Of a DNA stretch of 37,481 nt, positions 8,580 to 16,416 are shown one piece after another (position 1 is the stretch's first letter; each line of letters begins with the position of its first letter). The notes below the pieces were generated by a model, which made no database searches, was not told where the DNA came from, and was given only the letters and a program-made list of their open reading frames with translations. A program made the position numbers and the translations under genes. Origin of the DNA: Acidobacteriota bacterium (GTDB taxonomy: Bacteria > Acidobacteriota > Terriglobia > UBA7540); the NCBI GenBank assembly GCA_003225365.1, contig QHZN01000077.1, positions 1 through 37,481 of the forward strand, read 5' to 3'.

Positions 8580-9362
8580 TTATTCACTCATATTCGCTCG
8601 GGGCTTGAATACGAAGTCGAGAGTTTTAGTCTCACCCGCCGCAATCGTCACCTTTTGCGTTAGCGTGCCGAACTTTTCGTGCCAGGCTGCGATAGCGTAA
8701 TTACCTGGCGGCAAGTTCTTCAGACTGAAGCTTCCGGTCGCGCCAGTTACCGAGAAATAGGGGTGCTTGAAGACGGCGATATAGCACCTCATCCAGGCAT
8801 GGATATTGCACTTCACGGGGATCGCAATTTCCTCTCGCGCGAAGCTTTCTTCCAAAGGCGGCAATCCCGGAGGTTGCGACCGGTTCCATTCACGATTGTT
8901 ACTCGGAAGCGGGTGAATGTTGTGGGAGGTCGGGTCGCTGTTTACGACTTGCAGCTTCTGGTTGGACTGCAGTGCGACTACATGCGGGTGAAATTGACAG
9001 CCCTTCTGTTCAATCACTACTGGGTCCGAGGGCGGGTCAAAGGTCGAGTTGGGGACCCCCTCGGAGATATACACGATGGCGTTCTGAAGAGTGCCGTTCG
9101 CACCCGCGACGACTTCTTCCGTCAGGGGAGGCGTTGGATGTGCCTTAACGCAGATAGGCTCCTTGGCCATATTGATAGGCTTGCCTTTCGGAGCAGGCCC
9201 ATCGAGTTTGACCAAACCGGTGAGAGTCCCCGTGGCCTCTGCCCTCACGACAGGCACCAGGGTCTGTCCAGCCTCTTCCGAGACAGTTCCCCCTTTATGG
9301 AGGGGAGGGTTTGAAAGAATTGATGCTGCAATAGTTAAAACACACAAACGACTCCGTTTCAT
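8580..9362 (-). CDS. Cupredoxin-like protein with carboxypeptidase-regulatory-like C-terminus
   Basis: The exported 260-residue protein has a cupredoxin-like core at about residues 90-205 with SHNIHP, then VKCNIHAWM, which supplies the Cys, His and Met expected of a type 1 copper site with the earlier His. Residues 205-255 (GSFSLKNLPPGNYAIAAWHE) form a carboxypeptidase-regulatory-like beta domain. This matches proteins often labelled methylamine-utilisation-like or plastocyanin-like. As last gene of the unit after a dihaem cytochrome and a haem-bearing outer-membrane barrel, it probably carries electrons in the periplasm or at the outer membrane. The signal region is odd: SILSNPPLHKGGTVSEE is coded by an intergenic-type palindrome (9288-9306), which lengthens the segment between the hydrophobic core and the mature protein. 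Copper binding is inferred. Confidence 0.75.
   Translation of the reverse strand: MKRSRLCVLTIAASILSNPPLHKGGTVSEEAGQTLVPVVRAEATGTLTGLVKLDGPAPKGKPINMAKEPICVKAHPTPPLTEEVVAGANGTLQNAIVYISEGVPNSTFDPPSDPVVIEQKGCQFHPHVVALQSNQKLQVVNSDPTSHNIHPLPSNNREWNRSQPPGLPPLEESFAREEIAIPVKCNIHAWMRCYIAVFKHPYFSVTGATGSFSLKNLPPGNYAIAAWHEKFGTLTQKVTIAAGETKTLDFVFKPRANMSE
9288..9306. repeat. Short palindrome of the 'PPLHKGG' type inside a coding region
   Basis: TCCCC (9288-9292) and GGGGA (9302-9306) flank CTTTATGGA-like loop sequence, and the element continues as GGG. On the minus strand it reads as PPLHKGG within the cupredoxin signal region. I know similar C-run/TTTA/G-run palindromes as dispersed intergenic repeats in several phyla. 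No second copy is visible here. Confidence 0.45.
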
Positions 9363-9397
9363 GGCTTATTTCCTATCTCCCCGGATTAACTTTTCGG

Positions 9398-10318
9398 TCA
9401 TTTCGACCCAGAAACTGCCCGTAGAGCATTTCGAATCGAGCGTCCCGGCTGCCTGGCCGGGCTTGTCTTCACCGCTCCGTTGTTCGCTGAGTTCTCATAG
9501 TTCATTTGCAGCGTGCGCAGATAATGGACTAGATCCCAGGCCTGATCTGGTTTGAGATCCTTGAGATAAGAGGGCATGGGAGTCCCGTCCAGTCCGGTCA
9601 TGAAAATGCGGTAGAGGTCCTGGTTGGTCTGGCCGCATTTGAAGCGTTCCCCGGTCGTGAAGTCATACGGCACGATCGGCCTGTCCTTGCTGTCGGTCAG
9701 GGTGGAGGCCGACGGGCCGTCTCCGCGTCCACTCAGGCCATGGCATTTTGCGCACTCCATCTTTTTGAATATTTCAAGTCCCCGATTGAGGCTCTCTGGA
9801 CTCGCGGGGGGCTCTGGCGGTACTGGGACCACAGGTTCGGGCTTCTCTTCGTGGAACCGTGGAGAAAATGTTTTTACGTAAGCAATGAGATCTATGCGCT
9901 GTTGCCGCGTCAGAGGGAACCAGGAAGGCATAGCGCTGGCATGGAGACCCCGCCCTAAGGTTTCGTACAGGTCCATGTCCGTCGGAATGTGGCCCGTATC
10001 CGTGGATCGGCACTTGAAGACGCCAGCCGTGAAGTCTCGCGGTCTTGGATCGAGATAAGGGGCATTTTCGCCCTGCCCATTCCCTAAGACCCCGTGGCAA
10101 CCCACGCAATAGCGCCGGTAGAGTTCCTTGCCCCGTTTCAGGCTTCCCGTTACGTTGCCGATGCGGGTTTGCTGAGCAAAACAGACCGCGCTGGGCAACG
10201 TGGCCGGCAAGATAGCGGCGAGAATCGCCAACACGGGGAGCCTGAAAGCTTGAGGACGCAGGCGTCCAACCCGCGCTCGTGACGCCTTTTCATGCTCGAT
10301 GCTTCGTTCGGTCCACAT
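9398..10318 (-). CDS. Periplasmic dihaem cytochrome c
   Basis: This 306-residue protein has an N-terminal membrane/signal segment (about 24-48, LPVLAILAAILPATLPSAVC) and two class I cytochrome c domains. The first holds CVGCH (C71, C74, H75) with axial Met in SAMPSW; the second holds CAKCH (C189, C192, H193) with axial Met in TPMPSYL. A proline-rich linker (about 158-176, EPVVPVPPEPPASPES) joins them. A longer frame opens at 10357, but ATG 10318 is chosen because GAGG lies 5 nt upstream. The gene starts 28 bp after the barrel gene and ends 35 bp before the cupredoxin gene, so the three are probably one transcript. It likely shuttles electrons between the inner membrane chain and the outer-membrane haem protein. 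Confidence 0.88.
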   Translation of the reverse strand: MWTERSIEHEKASRARVGRLRPQAFRLPVLAILAAILPATLPSAVCFAQQTRIGNVTGSLKRGKELYRRYCVGCHGVLGNGQGENAPYLDPRPRDFTAGVFKCRSTDTGHIPTDMDLYETLGRGLHASAMPSWFPLTRQQRIDLIAYVKTFSPRFHEEKPEPVVPVPPEPPASPESLNRGLEIFKKMECAKCHGLSGRGDGPSASTLTDSKDRPIVPYDFTTGERFKCGQTNQDLYRIFMTGLDGTPMPSYLKDLKPDQAWDLVHYLRTLQMNYENSANNGAVKTSPARQPGRSIRNALRAVSGSK

Positions 10319-10346
10319 GTGAACCTCGTCTAAGCAATTTCTCTTG

Positions 10347-11738
10347 TCAAAAGGCAAAGTCGAAGCCCATCAGGAAACTGCTGGTGGTTTCGTCTTGCCC
10401 GGTAAGCGGCGCAGCGCCCCGGATGCGAACGCGGGCGAATTCCTGGTGCCAGGCCAGCCCAGCGCGGCTGGTCATGATGGGATACCAGCGATAACCCAGG
10501 ACCGCTGCGTCGGTATTGCCGAAGTCTGGCGTCAGGGGCACGCCGTTAGGGAGCGGCGTTCCAATCGGGAACGCCTGGCGAGAGACCCTAATGGCCTCGT
10601 ATCGGGCCACCAGAGTGAGCTGCGGCGACCACGTGTAGTGCGTCTCGACGAAACCGCCGTTCCACGTCGGGGCCTGCGCGCCCGGCGGCAGGGCCATTGG
10701 CTGGTTGGCCGGGGTGCCGGTGCCGAGAAATACGTTGTCCTTGCCGTGCATGTACAGCGTGCTGAAGTCCAGCTTGTGGATGTACCAGATGCCGTAGGCC
10801 CCGGCGCGGTAAAACGGGCGGTTGCCGCGTCCCGTGCCCGGAATCGGTGCGCCGCCCGAGGTCAGGAAGAACGTGGGCGATTCGCCACGGTAGACGTAGC
10901 CGCCGACCCTCTGCAGCCCGAGGTCGTGAAACTCAAAGGCCTGGTTCACGTTCGCGTAAAAGTCGTAGGTCTGATTCGTGGGTAGATCCACATCGCCGTT
11001 GTTACTGCTCAGGAGCGACACGGCGTAGCGCGTGTAGCTGTTGCGCGAGTGGCCCATTAGCTCGACCCCCAATTGGTTGTCGCCGATTCCGCCGAAGCTG
11101 TTGATGTCGCTGGTGGCGGTGAAGTGGTACAACTGGAAAAAGCCGCCGCTGGCCGTCAGGGTTAGAAAGCGCTTCTCGGAAATCGGCGTGTCGAGCTCAT
11201 GTTTGCCGACCTTGAGATTGAGCCAGCGTGAGCCGAGAAGATTGTCGAACCGGACCCAGGCCGCTTCGAAGTGGAAATTCCCGCTCGCGTCTGCGGACGG
11301 AAGTACAAGGAAAGAAATGTTCTTGGACAGCGTTCCCGCTGTCCACAAGTCCAAGCCCGAAAGATCGAAGCCCGAAGCCGTAACGTTCGCTTCCGTGAGC
11401 CCGCTCGCGGCATCGCCGGGAGTATGGTCGACGGCCATGCGATTGTTGTTCTCCCGGTGCCACTGCGGCGTGATTCGAAAACTTACGGGCCAGTACGACG
11501 GCTGCTGATCAATAGGCGCATCGCGGTCGTTCCCTAATTGATAGCCATTATCCTTAAAGACTTGCCCGAAATTGTTCAACTTCGGCCAGGCCTCGTGACA
11601 CGCCGAACAGCGAAGCGCGTATTTCCGAGCAAAGGCCGGGATTGCAAACGCGCGAGGAGTTGGGCTGAAAAGCAGCCAGCAGAAACTTAATATGATGGCA
11701 CCAACGAACGCGCTGACATTCGCCTTCCAATAAGACAT
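10347..11738 (-). CDS. Outer-membrane beta-barrel protein with N-terminal CxxCH haem motif
   Basis: The 463-residue protein has a signal segment (residues 8-32), then one haem-attachment motif, CSACH (C44, C47, H48), in the context RKYALRCSACHEAWPKLNNF. The rest is rich in alternating aromatic/polar strands (FHFEAAWVRFDN, TRYAVSLLSSN, YRAGAYGIWYIHKLDFSTLY) and ends with a terminal Phe (SFLMGFDFAF), the usual outer-membrane insertion signal. It looks like a 14-18-stranded porin with a single haem at its periplasmic mouth. With the dihaem cytochrome and cupredoxin genes downstream it could pass electrons across the outer membrane. The start at 11738 is chosen over 11813 because GGAGGGG lies 6 nt upstream and the signal segment then sits at the N-terminus. 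The barrel is inferred from pattern, not computed. Confidence 0.75.
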   Translation of the reverse strand: MSYWKANVSAFVGAIILSFCWLLFSPTPRAFAIPAFARKYALRCSACHEAWPKLNNFGQVFKDNGYQLGNDRDAPIDQQPSYWPVSFRITPQWHRENNNRMAVDHTPGDAASGLTEANVTASGFDLSGLDLWTAGTLSKNISFLVLPSADASGNFHFEAAWVRFDNLLGSRWLNLKVGKHELDTPISEKRFLTLTASGGFFQLYHFTATSDINSFGGIGDNQLGVELMGHSRNSYTRYAVSLLSSNNGDVDLPTNQTYDFYANVNQAFEFHDLGLQRVGGYVYRGESPTFFLTSGGAPIPGTGRGNRPFYRAGAYGIWYIHKLDFSTLYMHGKDNVFLGTGTPANQPMALPPGAQAPTWNGGFVETHYTWSPQLTLVARYEAIRVSRQAFPIGTPLPNGVPLTPDFGNTDAAVLGYRWYPIMTSRAGLAWHQEFARVRIRGAAPLTGQDETTSSFLMGFDFAF

Positions 11739-11969
11739 TGGGAACCCCTCCTTGCCATCTTTGATGTGGACGACTGACGTCAACGCTGACCGAAACAAAG
11801 ATCCAAAGGTCACCGGTTTACTTACGCTTCAAACTGGGCGCGAGGGAGGTAGCGCGGCCGTCTAGGTGGCTGTCTCGGGAGCGCACTACTTCCGCGCGGG
11901 TGTCGGGACGCATCCGGCAGCCCACGAGCCAGCGGGCCGAAAGCTGCGCTCCCCAAGACGCTGGTCGCT

Positions 11970-13115
11970 TCAGTGGTTCCGAACGCCTGGGGCTATGATC
12001 TTGCCGAAGAGTCCATGGCTCTCGCCAAAGAGTCCCGCAGTAAAGAACAGCTCGTTCGTCTGGCCCGCTACGTTGCCATTGCCGAACGTGAGTCCCCATA
12101 GCCCATCAATCGCAACGGGCTGACCAAGGTTGCCTCTAAGCTGTCCGACGAAAGAGTGCCCTTGCAGTTTGAACCCGTTGATCCGGCCGTCGCCGAAGTT
12201 CCCCACTAACAAATCACCTGAGAATTTTCCGAAATGGTCGGGGGCAAGAGCCAAGCCCCAAGGGGAGTTCAGCGTGCCGCCCGTGGCAAAGCGCTGAACA
12301 AAATTGCCGTTGAGGTCAAACACGTCAACGAAGCCACTCCCCAAACCTGCCACGTCGTCGTGTCGCTCCGAATCTTGCATGGCGAAAGTTACATAGAGAC
12401 TGCCGTTGATGTTGCGAATGCCGAAAGGCGCGAATCCGGGGTCAGCCGCGTCCGGCGTAATTCCAGGGTCCGTAAATGACTTCATGAAGGTGAAGGTTCC
12501 GTCGTACATCTCCACGACCCCGTCACGAAAATTGGTGGCGTAGATAAAATTCCCGGAGCCGTTATTCCCGTTAGCAAGGCCTTTGTAAACGGCGCCTAGG
12601 GTCGAGCCGTCTGCTCCACCTGGCGCTGAATTGTCGGCCGCCAGAATGGCATTGCAGAGATCGACGCCGGGGCTCCAACCGGCGAGCGTCCCATCCTCGG
12701 TGGCGAAGAGGAATCGAGCTGGCGCCGATGCGCTGTTTTCAGAAACAACAAAATCCGAGGTGCCGTTGAAGACGATACCCGTGGGTGTGCCGGAACCGCT
12801 TGCCCCTGAAGGGGGCGGGATCATTATCGCCGGCGAACATCCCAGAGAAATTGGATTGCCACTGCCGTCGTAGAGCGTGGTCGCGCCGGCATTGTTGTCC
12901 GAAATCCAGAAAGGACCGTGTGGGGGAAATACAACGCCCCAGGGGTTGATCAAATTAGGGTCGAACGTGGGAGCGAGACCATTTAGATCTGAAACAAGAT
13001 TATGCTGTTGATAGAACTGCGCCCTGGCTGGGATGGAAGAAGTTGCCAGCGCACTGGCCACCAACATCATCAACCCCAATCCGCTTTTGCGACTCAATGC
13101 AAATAATGCTCTCAT
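11970..13115 (-). CDS. TIGR03118 family beta-propeller protein, secreted
   Basis: A 381-residue protein with a signal peptide (LMMLVASALATSSIPARAQ) is followed by family-typical segments: QQHNLVSDLNGLAPTFDPNL, INPWGVVFPPHGPFWISDNN, ATNFRDGVVEMYDGTF, PFGIRNINGSLYVTFA and LLVGNFGDGRINGF. These are NHL/SMP-30-like propeller blades. The family is uncharacterised; many members end in a sorting tail, but this one stops at APGVRNH with no sorting signal. GAGGAGG lies 4 nt before ATG 13115. It is upstream of and co-directional with the cytochrome unit, but a 231-bp gap separates it from the barrel gene, so joint transcription is uncertain. That gap (11739-11969) holds no evident gene. Confidence 0.85.
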   Translation of the reverse strand: MRALFALSRKSGLGLMMLVASALATSSIPARAQFYQQHNLVSDLNGLAPTFDPNLINPWGVVFPPHGPFWISDNNAGATTLYDGSGNPISLGCSPAIMIPPPSGASGSGTPTGIVFNGTSDFVVSENSASAPARFLFATEDGTLAGWSPGVDLCNAILAADNSAPGGADGSTLGAVYKGLANGNNGSGNFIYATNFRDGVVEMYDGTFTFMKSFTDPGITPDAADPGFAPFGIRNINGSLYVTFAMQDSERHDDVAGLGSGFVDVFDLNGNFVQRFATGGTLNSPWGLALAPDHFGKFSGDLLVGNFGDGRINGFKLQGHSFVGQLRGNLGQPVAIDGLWGLTFGNGNVAGQTNELFFTAGLFGESHGLFGKIIAPGVRNH

Positions 13116-13403
13116 AATGCCTCCTCACCAGTTCAGAAAATCCGCGACACTGAAACCCCGGTGGCAGGCGGCAAAATTCGCGTGCCTGCTCGCGAAGGCT
13201 CTGACTGCCTTCGAGTCAATGAGCCTAACTTGACCTGGAGCTCGGAGTTGTCATGAGAATGCAAGAAACTTGTCAAATTCTTGTGATATGAGGATTGGAA
13301 TTTTCAGGGTTGCTCGTAGAGTGGGGAGGGGTCGGTCTGTCGTAATCGCGGCCCGAGCCAGCTCGACAACAGCAGGGCCCACCGACTGACCGCGCTCCCC
13401 TCC

Positions 13404-13432
13404 TTGACGCCGCGCCTCCATCCCGATATCTT
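13404..13432 (+). promoter_or_regulatory. Sigma-70-type promoter of hrcA-grpE-dnaJ
   Basis: TTGACG (13404-13409), a 17-bp spacer and TATCTT (13427-13432) lie 54 bp before the hrcA start. No CIRCE inverted repeat (TTAGCACTC-N9-GAGTGCTAA) is present here. The rest of 13116-13403 shows no gene; on the minus strand a perfect TTGACA (13271-13276) could serve the TIGR03118 gene, but no good -10 follows it. Confidence 0.6.
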
Positions 13433-13485
13433 AAAAAGAGTGAGAGTGAAGGTAGCGGCTATTCCGAGGCCTTAGGGGGAAGGGG

Positions 13486-14538
13486 ATGCGACCGGGCCAC
13501 AAACGACTGTCAAAGCGGCACGAGGAGATTCTGGCGGCCATCATTCGCCGCTACGTCGAGCGCAGGGTGCCCGTGGGATCGAAGTCTGTGTCTCGAAGCC
13601 TCGGCGAGCTGCTCAGCCCGGCGACGGTGCGGAATTGCATGGTGGACCTTGAAGCGGCGGGCCTCCTCGAGCAGCCGCACGTGTCGGCGGGCCGAATCCC
13701 CACCGACCGCGCCTATCGCCTCTACGTGGACCGCTGGATGGGCTCCGGGCGCTTGAAGCCCTCGACCCAGCGCTACATCGCCGATAGCCTGCGCCCCCAC
13801 TGCTCAGCGCTCGAGACCCTCATGGCGACGGCATCCCAGGTGCTGGCCGAAGTATCCCGAAACGTTGGTGTGGTGCTAGGCTCGCCGCTCGACGAAAAAA
13901 TCCTGGAACACGTCAAGTTCATCAAGCTTCCGGATTGTCGAGTGCTCGCCGTCATCGTCTCGAAACCGGACCGCGTGGAAAACAAGGTCATCCGGGTGGA
14001 AGGGGAATTCTCTCAGGAGGACCTCGACCGCGGCGCCAATTACCTGAACGAGAAGTTTCAAGGCTGGTCTTTGCGCGCCGTGCGCCTGGAAGTTTTCCAG
14101 CGTTTGGAAGGGATGAAGGCGCTCACCGACGAGGTGATTTCGAACTTGGCCAAGCTTTTTACCTGGGGCGGGCTCGCCGAAGACGAACCGGCGCAGTTGT
14201 TCGTCGAGGGCGCGGCGAAGATGCTCGGGCGGCCGGACTTCAACGATCTTCGAAGGGCCCGTGCGCTGCTGGCGGCATTTGAAGAGAAGGCGAAGCTGGC
14301 TCGCATCCTCGACGCTTGCCTGCAAACGCCTTCGGCGGGCGTACGCGTCCTCATTGGGCGGGAGAACCCCGCTCGCGAAATGCGCCAGTGCGCGGTGGTC
14401 GCGGCTCCGTACCGCTACCGAAACCGCGTGGTGGGCGCTCTCGGCGTGGTCGGCCCGACCCGGATGGAATACGGCCGCGCCGTCTCCACGGTGGAATACG
14501 TCGCGAATTTCTGCTCACGCCTGCTGAGCGCGAACTGA
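13486..14538 (+). CDS. hrcA: Heat-inducible transcription repressor HrcA
   Basis: At 350 residues it has the usual HrcA length. The N-terminal winged helix (residues 5-75) reads LSKRHEEILAAIIRRYVER, VPVGSKSVS and LSPATVRNCMVDLEAAGLLE, then SAGRIPTDRAYRLYVD, which is the family signature. The GAF-like middle and the dimerisation insert follow, ending in the conserved VVAAPYRYRNRVVGALGVVG and PTRMEYGRAVSTVEYV. HrcA represses groE and dnaK operons by binding CIRCE and is assisted by GroEL. Here it leads an operon with grpE and dnaJ; dnaK is not in the window. A purine-rich ribosome site (GGGGGAAGGGG) directly precedes ATG 13486. Its own promoter shows no CIRCE, so self-repression through that element is not supported. 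Confidence 0.95.
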   Translation: MRPGHKRLSKRHEEILAAIIRRYVERRVPVGSKSVSRSLGELLSPATVRNCMVDLEAAGLLEQPHVSAGRIPTDRAYRLYVDRWMGSGRLKPSTQRYIADSLRPHCSALETLMATASQVLAEVSRNVGVVLGSPLDEKILEHVKFIKLPDCRVLAVIVSKPDRVENKVIRVEGEFSQEDLDRGANYLNEKFQGWSLRAVRLEVFQRLEGMKALTDEVISNLAKLFTWGGLAEDEPAQLFVEGAAKMLGRPDFNDLRRARALLAAFEEKAKLARILDACLQTPSAGVRVLIGRENPAREMRQCAVVAAPYRYRNRVVGALGVVGPTRMEYGRAVSTVEYVANFCSRLLSAN

Positions 14539-14593
14539 CGCGGCGAGCCTTGGCCCGACAAGCTAAATGGCAACGGATCGAGAGAAGAAAAAC

Positions 14594-15217
14594 ATGAGTG
14601 AGACGCCGCCAAGCCAGACCGAAGAAACCGCTGGCGGCTTCCCGGAGGAAGGGAAGGGCACCCCAGCGTCGCATGACGCGAGGCTGCCCGAAGATTTGCC
14701 TGCCGCCTATGAGAAGTTGCTCGCGGAGAAACACGAGCTTTTCGACCGCCTGCTGCGAAAGCAAGCCGAGCTCGAGAATTTCCGCAAACGACTGCAGCGG
14801 GAGAAGGAAGAATTCATTCAGCACGCGACAGGCGACCTGCTGAGGGCGCTGCTGCCGGTGCTCGACGGCTTCGAGCGCGCCCTCAAGCACCGCGACGAGT
14901 CCGTGCCCGAAGCCTATGTCCAGGGCGTGAAGCTCATTTACCAGGAATTGTTCGACGTGATGTCCCGCGCGGGCGTCACCGCCATTGAGACCACGGGCAA
15001 ATTGTTCGACCCGCATCTGCATCAAGCGGTCGAAACTGTCGAGGCACCCGGCCATCGCGACCAGGAAATCGTGGAAGAGTTGCAGCGCGGATATAAGCTG
15101 CGCCACCGGCTGCTACGCCCGGCGGTAGTCAAAGTGGCGCTTAGCCGAAAGGCGGCTGGGGATAAACTGGACGGGCCGGGTGGATCCACAGCCGGTCCAT
15201 CAGGAGTTACGCATTGA
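14594..15217 (+). CDS. grpE: Nucleotide exchange factor GrpE
   Basis: GrpE releases ADP from DnaK in the Hsp70 cycle. The 207-residue product starts with a disordered acidic/Pro-rich tail. A long coiled coil follows (about 45-95, YEKLLAEKHELFDRLLRKQA and ELENFRKRLQREKEEF), then the four-helix and beta-wing head with VLDGFERAL, GVKLIYQELFDVMSRAGV and the signature FDPHLHQAVETVE. A frame opens nine codons earlier at 14567, but ATG 14594 is preferred because AGAGAAG precedes it and 14567 has no ribosome site. It begins 55 bp after hrcA, and its stop TGA overlaps the TTG start of dnaJ, so the two are translationally coupled. Confidence 0.94.
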   Translation: MSETPPSQTEETAGGFPEEGKGTPASHDARLPEDLPAAYEKLLAEKHELFDRLLRKQAELENFRKRLQREKEEFIQHATGDLLRALLPVLDGFERALKHRDESVPEAYVQGVKLIYQELFDVMSRAGVTAIETTGKLFDPHLHQAVETVEAPGHRDQEIVEELQRGYKLRHRLLRPAVVKVALSRKAAGDKLDGPGGSTAGPSGVTH

Positions 15218-16332
15218 GTCCAAAACGGGATTACTACGCGGTGCTGGGCGTGGGGCGGGACGCCGGCTTGCCGGAAATCAAAAGCGCATACCGGAAACTG
15301 GCGCTCCAGTACCATCCCGACCGCAATCCGGAAAAGGCCGAAGAAGCCACGGAAAGGTTCAAGGAGATTACGGAAGCCTACTCCGTGCTCGCCGACGCGG
15401 AGAAGCGCGCCGTCTACGACCGTTTCGGGCACGCGGGGGTGGGTGCCTCCGCGCCGGACTTTTCCTCGACGATCTTCTCCGACTTCGAGGACATCTTCGG
15501 GGACTTCTTCGGTTTTGGCGACATCTTCGGACAGCGGCGCGGCCGCCGCAGCCGCGCCGAACGGGGCGCGGACCTGCGATACGACATGGAAATTTCTTTT
15601 GAGGAAGCCGCGACCGGGCTCGACACCAAAATCAAAATCCCGCGCTGGGAAAGCTGCGCGGAGTGTGGCGGGCGGGGAGCGCGGAAGGGGAGCGAGGCCG
15701 TCACCTGCGCGACTTGCGGCGGGCGCGGACAGATCCGACGCCAGCAAGGCTTTTTTACGGTGACGCGAACTTGCCCGAACTGTCAGGGCTTGGGCCAAGT
15801 CATCGTCGAACCCTGCCCGGCGTGCAAAGGCGAGGGCCGCGCGCTTAAAGAAAAGGTCCTCGGCATCAAGATTCCCGCGGGCGTGGACGACGGCACGCGC
15901 TTGCGGGTCAGCGGCGAAGGCGAGGCGGGTTATTTCGGAGGGCCGCCGGGCGATTTGTACGTGGTGCTTCGCGTTCACGAACACTCGTTCTTCGAACGCC
16001 GGGGGAACGACCTTTACTGCACAGTTCCAATTTCCGTGACTCAGGCCGTTCTAGGCACGGAAATCAATGCGCCGACGCTCAGCGGGCAGGAACGCCTACA
16101 CATCCCTGAAGGGACTCAGCCAGGCTCTGTCTTCCGGATTCGCGGCAAGGGCTTCCCGAGCCTGGACAGGGGCGGCCAGGGCGACCTTTACGTGACGGTC
16201 GAGATCGTCATTCCCTCCCACTTGACGCGCGAGCAGCGGCGGCTATTCGAGATGCTTTCGGGCACCACCCACGTCGAGAACAAACCCCTCCACCGGCGTG
16301 TATCCGAAAAGGTAAAAAGCATCTTCGGCTAA
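15214..16332 (+). CDS. dnaJ: Chaperone DnaJ (type I Hsp40)
   Basis: The full-length 372-residue protein has a J domain at residues 4-68 with the essential HPD (LQYHPDRNPEKAEE). A Gly/Phe region follows (FEDIFGDFFGFGDIFG), then four zinc-finger repeats (CAECGG, CATCGG, CPNCQG, CPACKG), and the substrate-binding C-terminal domain ends near residue 350. It delivers unfolded proteins to DnaK and stimulates its ATPase. The start is TTG at 15214, sharing TTGA with the stop of grpE; no ATG or GTG fits, since SPKRDYYAVLGV must be near the N-terminus. It is the last gene of the hrcA operon. Confidence 0.95.
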   Translation: MSPKRDYYAVLGVGRDAGLPEIKSAYRKLALQYHPDRNPEKAEEATERFKEITEAYSVLADAEKRAVYDRFGHAGVGASAPDFSSTIFSDFEDIFGDFFGFGDIFGQRRGRRSRAERGADLRYDMEISFEEAATGLDTKIKIPRWESCAECGGRGARKGSEAVTCATCGGRGQIRRQQGFFTVTRTCPNCQGLGQVIVEPCPACKGEGRALKEKVLGIKIPAGVDDGTRLRVSGEGEAGYFGGPPGDLYVVLRVHEHSFFERRGNDLYCTVPISVTQAVLGTEINAPTLSGQERLHIPEGTQPGSVFRIRGKGFPSLDRGGQGDLYVTVEIVIPSHLTREQRRLFEMLSGTTHVENKPLHRRVSEKVKSIFG

Positions 16333-16338
16333 GGCTGC

Positions 16339-16355
16339 GCCTGCCCGCCGCAGGC
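16339..16355. terminator. Hairpin just after dnaJ
   Basis: GCCTGC (16339-16344) pairs with GCAGGC (16350-16355) around a 5-nt loop, 6 bp past the dnaJ stop. No T-tract follows, so termination is only possible. The element could also be a dispersed GC-rich palindrome. It lies between convergent genes. Confidence 0.35.
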
Positions 16356-16416
16356 AGGGCCGGGGACCGACAGCCTTCGTGCTCCGGGGTGCGAGCCACG
16401 GCCGCCCATCCCCGGA

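Noticed and set aside
11818-12099. Small minus-strand frame at the end of the TIGR03118 gene
   Set aside because: Two thirds lie inside the TIGR03118 coding region in another frame, and the product has no recognisable features.
13116-13485. CIRCE operator before hrcA
   Set aside because: No GCACTC/GAGTGC pair with 9-nt spacing; the only GAGTG-like words are unpaired.
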